A stretch of DNA of 64,000 nt, taken from Pleurodeles waltl. Its lineage: Eukaryota; Chordata; Amphibia; Caudata; Salamandridae. The stretch is taken from positions 641,143,465-641,207,464 of the forward strand of contig NC_090439.1 in the NCBI RefSeq assembly GCF_031143425.1, in the 5' to 3' direction. This document shows, piece after piece, positions 1-10,966 of the stretch; positions within the stretch are counted from its first letter, which is position 1, and each line of letters starts with the position of its first letter. The position numbers and the translations under genes are program-made. The notes below the pieces were generated by a model. That model was given only the letters and a program-made list of their open reading frames with translations, had not been told where the DNA came from and did no database searches.

Positions 1-1309
1 GGTAGGGCTGGGGCCATGTCAGTTGTCGCCTCCTTCTCTTCTCTGCGGGGTTTTCAGCTCAGCAGTTCTTCTTCTTATGAGGTCGTAAGGAATCTAAAGA
101 GCTGGGTTCAGGGTCACTCCTAAATACTAAATTTAGGGGTTTGTTAGGGTTAGAGGGCGGCTACACCCTCCTTGTGCCCACTCCCTCTGGAGAGAGGAGC
201 TCATCCCTATCCTTATTGGTCCTAATCCCCCAAAGCAAGATGGAAGATTTCTCAAGGAGGGGGTCACTTCAGCTCTGGTCACCTTAGGGGTGGACCTGGC
301 TGAGAGTGTGAATCCTCCTTGTTTTACTCATTATCCCTACGGACTTGTTGCCAAAAGTGGGGGCTCATCCCGGGGAGGGCATCTCCACTAGCTGGAGTTC
401 CCGGGATCATGGTAACACCAGGCTTGAGCCTTTGAGGCTCACCAGCAGGTGTTACACTTCCTGCAGGGGGAGGTATGAAGCACCCCCACCCAGAACAGGC
501 TTTGTTTCTGACCACAGAGTGCACAAAGGCACTCACCCCATGTGGTCAGAAACTCATCTGGAAGTGGCAGGCTGGCACAGACAGGTCGGTCTTCCACTAG
601 CAGTTGGGCTAACATACAGGGGGCATCTCTAAGATGCCCTCTGTGTGCATTTCTCAATACATCCCACACTGGCATCAGTGTGGGTTTATTGTGCTGAGAA
701 GTTTGATAGCAAACTTTCCAGCATTCACCGTAGTCATTATGGTGCTGTGGAGTTCGTAATGACAAACTCCCAGACCATATACTCAGTATGGCTACCCTGA
801 ACTTACAATGTCTAAGAATTGACTTAGACACTGTAGGGGCATTGTGCTCATGCAGCTATGCCCTCACCTGTGGTATAGTGCACCCTGCCTTAGGGCAGGA
901 AGGCGTGCTAGAGGGGTGTCTTACCTATGCCACAGGCAGTGATGTGTAGGCATGGCACTCTGAGGGGAGTGCCATGTTGACTTTGTCTTTTCTTCCCACT
1001 AGCACACACAAACTGCAAAGCAGTGTGCATGTACTGAGTGAGGGGTCCCTGAGGGTAGCATAATGCATGCTGCAGCCCTTAGGGACCATCCCTGTCCACA
1101 GGGCCCTTGGTACCAGGGGTATCTCTTACAAGGGACTTAACTGTGTGCCAGGGCTGTGCCAATTGTGGAAACAAAGGTACTGTTTTAGGGAAAGAACACT
1201 GGTGCTGGGGCCTGGTTAGCAGTGTCGCAGCACACTTCCAATCAAAGCTGGCATCAACACTTCGGCAAAAAGTGGGGGGTGACCATGCCAACAGTGGCAT
1301 TTTCCTACA
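1..1309. repeat. LTR-retrotransposon fragment (LTR-like)
   Basis: No coding frame is recognisable. The stretch ends at 1309 in ...CATTTTCCTACA, after a segment (GGGGTGACCATGCCAAC) that closely matches the end of another repeat at 24904. The two also share an upstream block containing CTGGGG..CCTG..TAGCAG. Two distant loci ending in the same way with a terminal CA suggest the edge of an LTR family. The left limit lies outside the window and the orientation is not determined. Confidence 0.4.
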
Positions 1310-1574
1310 GGAGGAAAAACAGAGATTTTGCTATTCAGAAAAGCTCATCTTTACTTGATGGAAGATTGGTGGCCAACGGAGCATTGAGGTAACAGAAGAC
1401 ATCTTAGGGTTAATTTCAGCCACTGGCAACCACTTGGGGAAAGATTTAACTCAATTGTTTTTTGCCCACTATGCCGCTCCATACAGGAACCCTTTATATG
1501 CAAATCAGTCTTGGTCCTGCTTCGGTTGGAACAGTCTAGCCTGAACTTCCATGCCAGATCACTTACAAACAGTA

Positions 1575-2300
1575 GAAACGATGGATTGGATTGCAGCTGA
1601 GTAATTATCTGTGGCTGGTATTAATCCAGGTTTTCCACTCATCACCTTTTTTTCTCATTGCAGCACCCTACGTGCATCAGGTATGCTCAGACCTGGGTCC
1701 TCTGCTAACTATGACATAGCAATCAAGTTATTCCTCAGTTATGAGGCCTAAATATCAGAACAGGGCTTGTGTTGCCATCTGGAAGGGGCATGGTTGGCAC
1801 TTCAGGCTGGACTCTTCCTACTGCAGCAGAAGCAGAGTTGATTTCATATGGCTTTTTATGTCTTGTGTGGCATAGTGAAGAAAATAAACAATGGACTGCA
1901 ATGTGTGCCAGAATAATTACCAGTAGATGATGTTAATCCAAGCATTCCACCCATCACCTTTTTGTTTTCATTAGTGCAGCACTCCACATGCAATGACTAT
2001 GACTAGACATGGATCACATGCTCACTGTGCCATGGTAGCCAAGCTATATCTCACTGACTCAACAGGCCGAAACTGGCCTGGGGTTGTTTGCGTTTACATC
2101 GGGATGACAGTTTGCACAGGACTCGCTGATATTCTTATGGCTGTTCTCTGTCTAGAGTGGCGTAGTGAGCAAAAAACAATGGACGCGAATGCAGTCCGAG
2201 TAATTACTAGTGCTTAAGATTAATTCAGACATTCAGCCCATCACCTTTCTGTTTTTTGTAGACTTGCCCACTACTAAGTAGTCATCAGTGCATGTTCAGA
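1575..2300. repeat. Diverged tandem repeat, unit about 300 bp
   Basis: Three successive segments starting near 1578, 1890 and 2178 carry the same ordered words: ATGGA.TG.A (1580, 1893, 2179), AGTAATTA or AATAATTAC, TTAATCCA or TTAATTCA, then CCATCACCTTT. The first and second copies also share a TTATG...GTGGC.TAGTGA block. The spacing is about 290-310 bp. The copies are clearly diverged, so the array is old. No gene is seen in it. Confidence 0.55.
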
Positions 2301-2590
2301 TTTGCAGCATCGCTCAATAAATCATAGTACTTAACCATATTTGCATTTTCAAATTTAACCTGCCACTCAGAAATCCAATAGGCATTATATTTTTTTCCCT
2401 CAATCAGCAATCTCTAGTGCATATTCAAATTTGCACTGCCACTCTACAGTCAATATTTTATTACATTCATATTTTTGAACATTCACTCAATTGTAAATGT
2501 ATGATTCACTTAGTAGTCCTTAGTGCAGGTTCACATTTACATTAGCACACACCTTAGTAATCCTTAGTACATACTTAGATTTGTACAACC
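2268..2590. repeat. Diverged short tandem motif array
   Basis: A loose motif of the form AGTAATCCTTAGTGCATATT followed by CA.ATTTGCA and CCACTCA recurs about four times (near 2270, 2407, 2512 and 2552). It is AT-rich and non-coding and continues directly from the tandem repeat to its left. Confidence 0.35.
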
Positions 2591-2648
2591 ACTCAGTAAT
2601 ATTGCCAATGGATATTTGCACTGTCGTCTGAAATGTTGTGTGCATTTC

Positions 2649-4545
2649 TGTTGGACCTGACCCTCTCTGCCGGGTCACTCCCAGACATTTTGCTTTCATT
2701 CCTCCTGTTCTGCTGAAGTCATTCTTGTTGGCTTTTGGGGTCTGTGCGCTTTACAACTGCAAACCAGTGCTAAAGTGCTTTTGATCTCTTCCTAAAACAT
2801 GGTATAATTGGCTTTTACTCAATTGACACTTTTAATTATAAGTCCCCAGTAAAGTGGTACTACATGAAGCCATGGCCTGTAAATTGTATGCTGCTAGTAG
2901 GCCTGGAGCACCTATTGTGCTGCCCATTTAAGTAGCCTTTTTAAACATGTCTCAGGGCTGCCATTGCAGTCGTGTGCAGTTTTAATCTGTCATTTTGACC
3001 TGGCAAAAAAAGTCTTAACCAGGCCTAAACTTTCCTTTTTTATATGCATATGTCACTCCTAAACAGACCATAAAGCAGGTTCTAGTGTATTTAAAAAGTT
3101 GGACATGCACTTTTAAGTTTTACATGCCCAAGAATAAAAAAACTCTTACATTTTTTGTAACTTATTCAAGGCCTACCACTCCCGTAGGATATCATTGGGT
3201 TACCTTATATCATTTAATAAGTGATAATGATTGATTGAAATAAGTTTGGTCTTAAATTTAAAACCCTCATTAATGGTAAAGTCAGATTTTACAGTTCTGA
3301 AAATACCACTTTTAGAAAGTTGGCATTTTCATGTCCTGACCATTTGGTGCCTGCAGCCTGTATCCTGGGTCACATGACTAGGTGCAGCTGACAGTTGACC
3401 TTTGTGTGTTCCTTCTAGAGGGGGACACTGTGTGTTGGCAGGGTGGGCTATCCTGACCTAGTGAAAGGAGCAGAGCTGTCACCTACCAAACTTGCACGTC
3501 AAAGGGGCTGCTTCAGCACACTCACAAAGCTCTTCACACTAGTCTATTGTCATCCAGAACCCTCAGAGCCAAGGAAGGGGAAGTAAGGAAATTACAGAAC
3601 CAGATGTGGGGGGGGAACCTAGATGTTTCTCTCTTTTCAAAGATGGCCACAGTTATAGATACTGGAGCTGTAGATCACTTCTGGATCAATGAAAGTTTTA
3701 GAAGAAGGGCTAATTTGCTGCCCTGCTGCAAGAAGGACTGCCTTGTGTCTAAGTGAATCCCAACTGACTGGCCTCACCTGCCTCCTGTTCACAGCTACAG
3801 GAGCGTAACAAGTTCCAGCAACCTGTCCTACATCTGCCCAGCCGCACAGATGTAGCTGGACCTGCCTGTGCTCTGCTGCTGGCTTCTGCTGGAGTGAGTC
3901 CTGATCCCCAAGAGGTGCCCCACAGGTCCTAGACCCTTGGGTGGCATCAGTTTGTACTTCTGCTGCCCCAGTTGTGAGTTCCCTCAGAATCGATGCACCT
4001 CAAGGCAGCACCTCGTACTGGAGCATCTCACAGCTCCTGATCGGCAGCCCCATCGGAACCAATGCTGTCAGATGCATGACCTCACATCTCAGTCCAGGTA
4101 CAACCTGGTACATTGCCATTGAGCCAAACTCAGTCCTCTACCTGACCCCTTCTCCATTGCAGCCAGCTTGAACTTGTGACTGTGTCCTGGACGTCCGGCA
4201 CAAGCAGATAACCCCATTTGGTGCTGTGCGCTTTTTTGCTCCACTTTTACCTAAGAAAACTGCATATCTTTATTTCTACTGATTGACTTTTTGTTCTTCT
4301 GGTATCATTTTATTTATTGAAATGTACTCTATTTTTCTAGATGGAGTGGGATTTTCTTGTTTTGTTTTTTCACTTTGTAACTGATGGAGTGCTGCATAAG
4401 TTAAGCCTTATTGCTTCTGTGCCAAGCTACATGAGGTGTTAACCACATGTTGATTTAGTTACTTTTGTGATTCAACCTGACAAAGTTTGCGGCTGTTGCC
4501 TGAGTAAGGTTTCATCCCCCTCAACCACCAACCCAATTTCTCACA
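2649..4545 (+). mobile_element. Solo LTR, Ty3/gypsy-associated family (TGTT...CACA)
   Basis: The stretch starts TGTTGGACCTGAC and ends AACCCAATTTCTCACA. The LTRs of the gypsy element at 26680-31304 have the same ends in opposite orientation (TGTTAGACCTG... and ...AATTTCTAACA). Shared internal blocks include the AATGGTAAAGTCAGATTTTA segment near 3275 and AGAAAGTTGGCATTTTC near 3316. At about 1.9 kb it is slightly shorter than the 2.15-kb LTR of that element. No pol coding lies beside it, so it is probably a solo LTR. The flanking 5-mers (atttc and atatt) are not a clean target duplication, in keeping with age. Confidence 0.6.
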
Positions 4546-5955
4546 ATATTTTTGAATGCTTACTTGGAGGTGCACTGATTAGTACTATTACTATTCTGCA
4601 TTAAGTCAGTGATTCCATGTTTATCACCTCTGGAGGACATCAGAAACTGAATGTGTTATATAAGGCAACAAAATGTACAGCCTACTACCTTAATCCTGTC
4701 TGATATGTTGCAAAGTGAATCAATATTTTTTTTCCATCAAAACCAGCAAGCATTAATTCAGAAGAAATGCGAACAGTAAGGGTAAGCAGGGCAACAAGCA
4801 ATGTGCAGTGCTGGAAGGATGATTTTGGAAAAGGTAAATGGCCAGGTTCAGAATAAAGAATAGAAAATGGGATACTAAGAGCGCTTGGCCCAAAGATGAA
4901 GGCGAGTATAGAGTGAAGCCTTCTACAGCAATTGAGACAGATTTTCAGTAGGCATATTGACACATAGAAGCTAGATGGCACACACTGTCAAAAAGCATGG
5001 CAGGTGCTGATCCTCATATACTTCATGTGCTTTTTCTCTGCATGTCTAGGCACATAGTGGGTCTCTTGAAATAGCTTCAGCTCTGTGGGTGAGAGGGAAC
5101 AACATTTTCCAAGATACTCTGGAGGCCAGGATTCATGCTGGTAAGGTAGAGCAGTGGAGAAACCGTCACTGTGCAATGTGATGGTCTGTGTGCACATTAG
5201 ACCAACTTACAGAATGGGAGGAACACTAAAGGTAAGCTCTTTGCATCCTTCATTGTAGGGACGTACTTGGTTTCCAGGTATGGGGTCATGGTGGTCCCTT
5301 GTACATCATCATCCACTGACCAGCTCCACTCTGTGAGGGTCATATGCAGGGGTTTGTGTCCATACCTAGAGGCAGACTGCTTTTCCCTTCAGTGTCTGCC
5401 CCGTCTCTTTGACAACTTTATACAAGTGACGTGTGAACATGAATGACCCATTGCTCTTCTCTACATATGCTGTGTTATGGGCTGATCCAAAATATGAATA
5501 ACGTTTCCTACAAGCAATGGCAGAAGGAGGTTGTTCCAAGTGTCTCTGTGATAATTGTATTTCATTTCAGACACTGTGGCAAATTGCTAAGGCTATATAT
5601 CTGGTAGACCTAATACGTAGTTCTTTAAACGTCCAGTCTTTATCAAGAAACTAAACATAGAGTATTTTATTTTCACAACTGATCCTGAAGGGATGACCAC
5701 CTGCAGCATCTTTGGAGGACGTCTATGCATTTTTATGTATCATGAAATATAGTAGGTGAAATGGTGTGTCTTTGAATGCTGAACCCTCAGTCTGCAATAA
5801 ATGAAAATGTCCTAACTGTTGTGCAGAGAATCACCATTGTGCAAAATGAAGATAATGTAATTTGTGACAAGTTTCAAAATGTGGTGCATGTAAAGATGTC
5901 TCTGCAAGTTCCAAAGGTCCTGTAAGCAACAGAAAGATCCTCTTCTGCAGGGGAC
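4546..5955. other. Unannotated AT-rich stretch
   Basis: Only short open frames are present, without family resemblance, splice context or end repeats. I recognise nothing here. It could be intron of the host gene that supplies the exon at 7557, or old repeat. Confidence 0.5.
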
Positions 5956-5958
5956 TAA

Positions 5959-6536
5959 GGCCCTCATTCTGACCTTGGCGGGCGGCGGAGGCCGCCCGCC
6001 AAAGTCCCGCGTCAGGTTACCGTTCCGCGGTCGAAAGACCGCGGCGGTAATTCTGACATTCCCGCTGGGCTGGCGGGCGGCCGCCTTCAGGCCGCCCGCC
6101 AGCCCAGTGGGAAAGAGGCTTCCACGATGAAGCCGGCTCGGAATCGAGCCGGCGGAGTGAAAGCTGTGCGACGGGTGCAGTTGCACCCGTCGCGTATTTC
6201 ACTGTCTGCGCAGCAGACAGTGAAATACATTTAGGGGCCCTCTTACGGGGGCCCCGCGACCCCCCCTACCGCCATCCGGTTCCCGGCGGGCGGACCGCCG
6301 GGAACTGGATGGCGGTAGGGGGGGTCGGAATCCCCTCGGCGGCGCAGCTAGCTGCGCCGCCTTGGAGGATTCCAATGGGCGGCGGTACACTGGCGGGAGA
6401 CCGCCAGTGTTGCCGGTCCGACCGCGGCTTTACCGCAGCGGTCGGAATGCCCATTGGAGCACCGCCGGCCTGTCGGCGGTGCTCCCGCGGTCATCCAACC
6501 CGGTGGTCATGGACCGCCAGGGTTGGAATGACCACC
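5959..6536. mobile_element. Harbinger-type MITE built of palindromes (copy 1)
   Basis: The left end is GGCCCTCATTCTGACC. The right end, read in reverse complement, is GGTGGTCATTCCAACC. Both lead into TGGCGG. Perfect taa target duplications flank the element (5956-5958 and 6537-6539), matching the TWA rule of PIF/Harbinger transposons. The ends match those of the large elements E1-E4. The 578-bp interior is very GC-rich, carries no gene, and is tiled by about ten hairpin-forming palindromes, for example 6061-6110, 6170-6193, 6194-6228, 6258-6326, 6387-6410 and 6455-6483. It is non-autonomous and would need a transposase in trans. Confidence 0.85.
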
Positions 6537-6539
6537 TAA

Positions 6540-7556
6540 ATCTGCTTGGTATATAATCCCTTAGGATTCTGGACATCTCCAGTGACCTTAGACCTCTACT
6601 CTGACTCTTAGAACGATATCGCCTCTGTAGAATGACACTTCAGTTCACATTATATTAAGTATCACTATAGTGGGACTGCATTGAAATAACATCAGATCAC
6701 TAGGCTCACACTGGGTAGTCTAAGATAATAATATCGCTCATATTGTAGATCAACTTTTGGAAGCAACATAAAGTTAATTTTAGCATATGAAATATACAAA
6801 TCCAAAGATGGATTTTGAATATCTGATTTGAATTGTAAGAAATTGTTCTTTGAAAGTTTAATTTTTTGTATCTAGAGATACACTACAGATGTATTCGTAT
6901 CCCCTGAGCTGAAGCCGGTTAGCTTATGATGTTGCATTTCTCCAGCGTAGCCTAGCAGGTTAATATCCTTGTGCTGCACAGTCAACTTTTAGAATATTCA
7001 GGAACACCATTACCAAATTGTATAAGACTAGGACTGCTCAGCTATAAATTCTGCACAAAGATTTTACTCCTTCTGTCAGAGATGAGAAAGGATCCCTAAA
7101 ATGACAGCTCATCTCATATGATGATTACGTCTTTATACTGGATTCAACTACACCTTATCCCACATTTCTTACTGTAGACCAGAATACATAAACTGCACAT
7201 TGATAAAACCATACTTAAGACTATGCAATGGGGGGGAGGTTTCCAGTATCAAACTTGTGGCTCAGTCATTCTCTTACCTAGATCCTCTGAAGAAGCCCAG
7301 CAGAAAGTGCAACAGGTATTCTCAAATAGTACGTTAGAAGCCAGGCTCTATGGAGAGTTTTTACTGCTTAGTTCTTTTCAACACAACACATTTTAAGTGA
7401 AATGTGTGAGTGTAAGTGTTATGCCTAACAGTATTCTGATCCAAGCAACATTGGAGTTGGAGTGTATAACCAGGTAGGTTATCATCTTGGTCCTCATGTG
7501 CTATGTTCATTTTACAACCAACAGTTAATTAGAAATGCAGCTGTTGTTTTTTGCAG
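6540..7556. other. Intron-like AT-rich DNA
   Basis: No gene or repeat is recognised. The stretch ends in a good polypyrimidine tract and acceptor (ctgttgttttttgcag) directly before the exon at 7557, so it is most likely intron of that host gene. Confidence 0.45.
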
Positions 7557-7776
7557 ATGAATACTTCAGATGTAGGAGAAGTATACAAGGTCCGGCTCAC
7601 ATGTGATAATATTCCAGCTTTCAAGGGATGGAATATAATATCTTTACTTATGAAAGAAGAAGAGACCAATCAGGAAATACAATGTACGTGTAACTGGTGG
7701 TTCGCTCCAAGTAAGGAAAACGTGGAGATGATCAAAGAATTTCCAGCAGAAATTAAAGGGAAACAACCTTTGCCTG
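7557..7776 (+). CDS. Single exon of a PLAT-domain protein (LOXHD1-like)
   Basis: This 220-nt segment is the only stretch that looks like host coding sequence. It lies between a strong acceptor (gttttttgcag) and a consensus donor (CCTG|gtaaga) and is open throughout in the frame starting with codon ATG at 7557, giving phase 0 at the start and phase 1 at the end. The peptide runs DVGEVYKVRLTCDN, then FKGWNIISLL, a run of acidic residues, CTCNWWF and EFPAE. That order (GE.YKVRL..DN, GW, C..WW, EFPA) is the second half of a PLAT/LH2 beta-sandwich. It fits best the tandem PLAT repeats of LOXHD1, including a linker-like KGKQPLPG end. Lipoxygenase or another PLAT protein is possible. PLAT domains bind lipids or membranes. 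The neighbouring exons are not found in this window, as expected if introns are very long. Confidence 0.5.
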
Positions 7777-8999
7777 GTAAGAATTGCACTTGATGACTGG
7801 ATAAAAAATTGTGATGTTGATTCCATTTATATCCTGTCAAATGTTGCTCTGGTGCATATACATTACAGGTATTGAATGCTAAGATTGGAACAGTCTAGAA
7901 GAGGACTTAAAACAACAGCATTATTAATAGTTATTTGCCTATATTCTGAGTTTACTGATGGATTAAAGCAGTGATATGAAGCAGCTAGGCATGTTTAGCA
8001 TGTTTCGTTTTTCTTGTATCCTCTGTGATCATGTTTGCTCTATATCCATACCAAAAATAATAATCCAAATGTTAGGTTACTCTGGAAAAACTTTATTATT
8101 CTAACAAAAAGATGGCATATCAATTTTAAATAAATGGTTTATGAGATCTCTTCAGCTGGGGTGGCTATGGGGATCAATGATCTTCTGTTGGGGCCTCTGG
8201 GGACCTTAGGCTATCCTCTGTCATGTCCCTGAAAGTCCGCTCACTTCTTTCATAAGCAGCCTGCATGGGCTTACCCACCCTCAGAGTACATGGCTCAGTT
8301 CCTCATATGTTGTCTATTCGCATGCCCTGTCCCTTTGGGCATCCTCAGGAGGCATCACTCAGTGTCCCCAGCTGACACTGACCACAGCCACAAACCTCCA
8401 CTCACAGTCAGCTATATATGCCTCTCAGGCCACTCAATGCCTCCTATTAGGGTAATCCATCCTGGGAGGGTTGGAACCCCAAAAGGCTCATGGGTCCTCA
8501 ACGATTGCTGACATGTTGGAGGTAAAGTGTCTAGGTGGATCCTGGGCCCTATAACAACAGCTGCCATCTTGCAGAAGCATGTGGGTCTTGGCCACAAGTC
8601 TGGTCGGTCCACGTAGCAAGGTACTCCACTCCAAATAAATGTGTCCATCGCTTAGTGAGCCCCCACTATTTCAGGATTCCCTGGGGGCTTCTCTGCTCGG
8701 CACCAGCATCTGTATGCATCTTCAGATGTGGGGGAAGGACCGGGACTTCACTTCAGAGCAACCGCCATCTTCACCAAATAAGCCCCATGTTACAACCATT
8801 TTTATGACTTGACCTTACCCCACAATGACAGTTGCAGCAATGACCACCTGACAAACTCAATGTCCATTTTATCGATCAGCGGTTGTAAGTGGTCCCTGAC
8901 CACGCATTCCACTCCTTTTAACCAGGACCCCATAGTTAGTTAAAGCTAGACATCTTCTACCAGAAACCCTCAACTTCTGCGATGGGCCTGTTTGAACTC
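7777..8999. other. Intron-like DNA without recognised genes
   Basis: The stretch starts with the donor gtaaga after the PLAT exon. A moderately GC-rich block at about 8150-8820 has only short frames, and I cannot assign it to a repeat family. It ends at the 5'-truncated LINE that follows. Confidence 0.4.
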
Positions 9000-10966
9000 C
9001 TGCAAATCGGTTTTATCCCAACTAATTCACTATCCAAAGGTAGAGGACAAGGAACCAATAAGGGTGAACAGGTTAGGCAAGGGAGTTTTAGGTATCGAGG
9101 CTAGCACCAACCACACCAAAGAATTGTTCAGCATTGTCAGAGAATTCTCCTGCCCATCTGCCACAGAGAACACAATCTACCCCTTCTAATCCCTCTGCAA
9201 CACCCTCTCCAACTACTTTTGTCTCAAGATCACTGACATCTACAGCAACTCCTACCCCCAGCCCACTGACCCCAACCATCCTCCGACTCCAACTCACACC
9301 TCGCCGCCCCACCAGATCTCTGAATGGAAACAGCTCTCCACCGAAGACACAATCACGATCATGACCTCCATCCACTCAGGATCACCCGCTGTCCCCTGCC
9401 CAGACCGCTTATGCAACCTAGGAAGAGAAGTAATCAGAGCTTCTCTCACAGAAATCCTCAACACCTCAATCTCCACAGCCAGTGTCGCCAACACCTGAAA
9501 GCATGCCGAGGTCAAGCCCCTCCTGAAAAAACCCTCAGCTGACCCTAGCGAGCTAAAGAACTATCGCCCCATCTCACTCGTCCCTTTTCCCACCAAAGTC
9601 CTGGAAAAGGCCATCAACCGCCAGCTCATGGACTTCCTCGAAGATAACAGCTTTCTCGACCCTTCCCAATCCGGCTTCCAGCCCAACTTCAGTACTGAGA
9701 CCCCCTTAATCTCAGTAACCAATGACATCAGACACCTCTTCGACCTAGGAGGAACTCTGCCCTCATCCTCCACAACCTATCGGCGGCTTTCCACACTGTC
9801 TCCCACCACACCCTCATCACCAGACTCCACAGCATTGGTATGCCAGACAACGCACTCAACTGGATCTCCTCCTTCCTTTTCAGCCTAAAGCAGAGGATCC
9901 TCCTCCCACCCTTCATCTCCACACCCAAAGATATCATTTGTGGCGTTCCCCAGGGCTCCTCCCTCATGCCCACCCTCTTCCACACCTGCATGACTCCACT
10001 GGCTGATATTGCATGCACCAACAGCTTTAACATCATCTCCTACGCCGATGATACCCAGCTCATCCTATTCCTCACTGACGATGCCTTCACCACATGAATG
10101 AACTTCTAAAACACCATGACTGAAATTACCACTTGGATGAGGATCAACTGCCTCAAACTAAATTCGGACAAGTTAGAGATCCTCATCTTCGGGAATAAGC
10201 CCTCCCCCTGGGACAACACATGGAGGCCCGCCACCTTATGCCCCCAACCCAACCCTACCAACCACACATGCAACCTCTGCATTATCTTGGTCACCCAGCT
10301 CACCATGAAACAACAGATCAACGCCATCTCTGCTGCCTGCTTCCACATCATTCACATGCTCCACAAGATCTTCCGATGGGGCCCCATCGCGACAAGGAAG
10401 ACAGCCACCCAGGCCTCATCTCCAGCCATCTCGACTACAGCAATGCACTCTACGCCAGAACCATGAAGCAGCTATGAACTGTCTCCAGATAATCCAGAAC
10501 ACGGCAACAAGACTTGTCCTCAACCTCCCCAGAGAAATCAGCAACTGTCCCTATCTTAGAGCCCTCCACTGGCTTCCCGTTCAGCAAAGGTGCCACTTCA
10601 AGTTCTTGACAGACACTTACAAGGCCCTCCACAACGGCGGGTCTGCCTACATAAACAAATACATCACATTCCACCGACCTATGAGAGAGCTCTGCTCAGC
10701 CAACCTCGCCCTGGTCACGTCCCCCGCATTTGTCGGGAATGCCTTAAAGGCTGCTCCTTCTCCCACCTCGCCATCAAGTCCTGGACCAACCCCCAACCCC
10801 CTTCACCTGCCCACCTCCCCTTTCTTGGAAGACTTCAGAAGACAGCTCAAGGCCTGGATCTTTGACTTCCATCACCAGCCGGCCAAGGCACGCAGACTCC
10901 TCCCAACACCTGAAGACCGTCCGGTGTGACAAATTTGCACTCTACAAAACCCCATGATTAATTGAG
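9000..10966 (+). mobile_element. L2/CR1-type LINE, 5'-truncated (copy 1)
   Basis: A non-LTR retrotransposon 3' half: reverse transcriptase remnants, a C-terminal domain, a stop at 10927-10929 and a short 3' tail (about 10930-10966, TTGCACTCTACAAAA, then a degenerate ATTG tract). The same tail type and the same protein occur at 21413-23338 in reverse. The apurinic endonuclease is absent, as usual after incomplete reverse transcription. The 5' limit is uncertain by about 100 bp. Confidence 0.75.
9088..10929 (+). pseudogene. Reverse transcriptase of L2/CR1-type LINE, broken
   Basis: Reading across frames shows KELFSIVREF, LLKKPSADPSELKNYRPIS (finger region), NRQLMDFLEDN and DPSQSGFQ, then GVPQGSSLMPTLF and the catalytic SYADDTQL near 10040. 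A C-terminal region with SSHLDYSNALYA, LHWLPVQQRCHF and KALHNGGSAYI follows. These are motifs of the CR1/L2/jockey group. The frame is interrupted by several shifts and stops, for instance after KITDI.SNSY near 9240, at about 9780 and at about 10475. The protein would copy its own RNA at a nicked target. This copy cannot encode it. Confidence 0.8.

Noticed and set aside
9088..10036. Minus-strand frames overlapping the first LINE
   Set aside because: They are antisense shadows of the RT reading frame, which has recognisable motifs on the plus strand.
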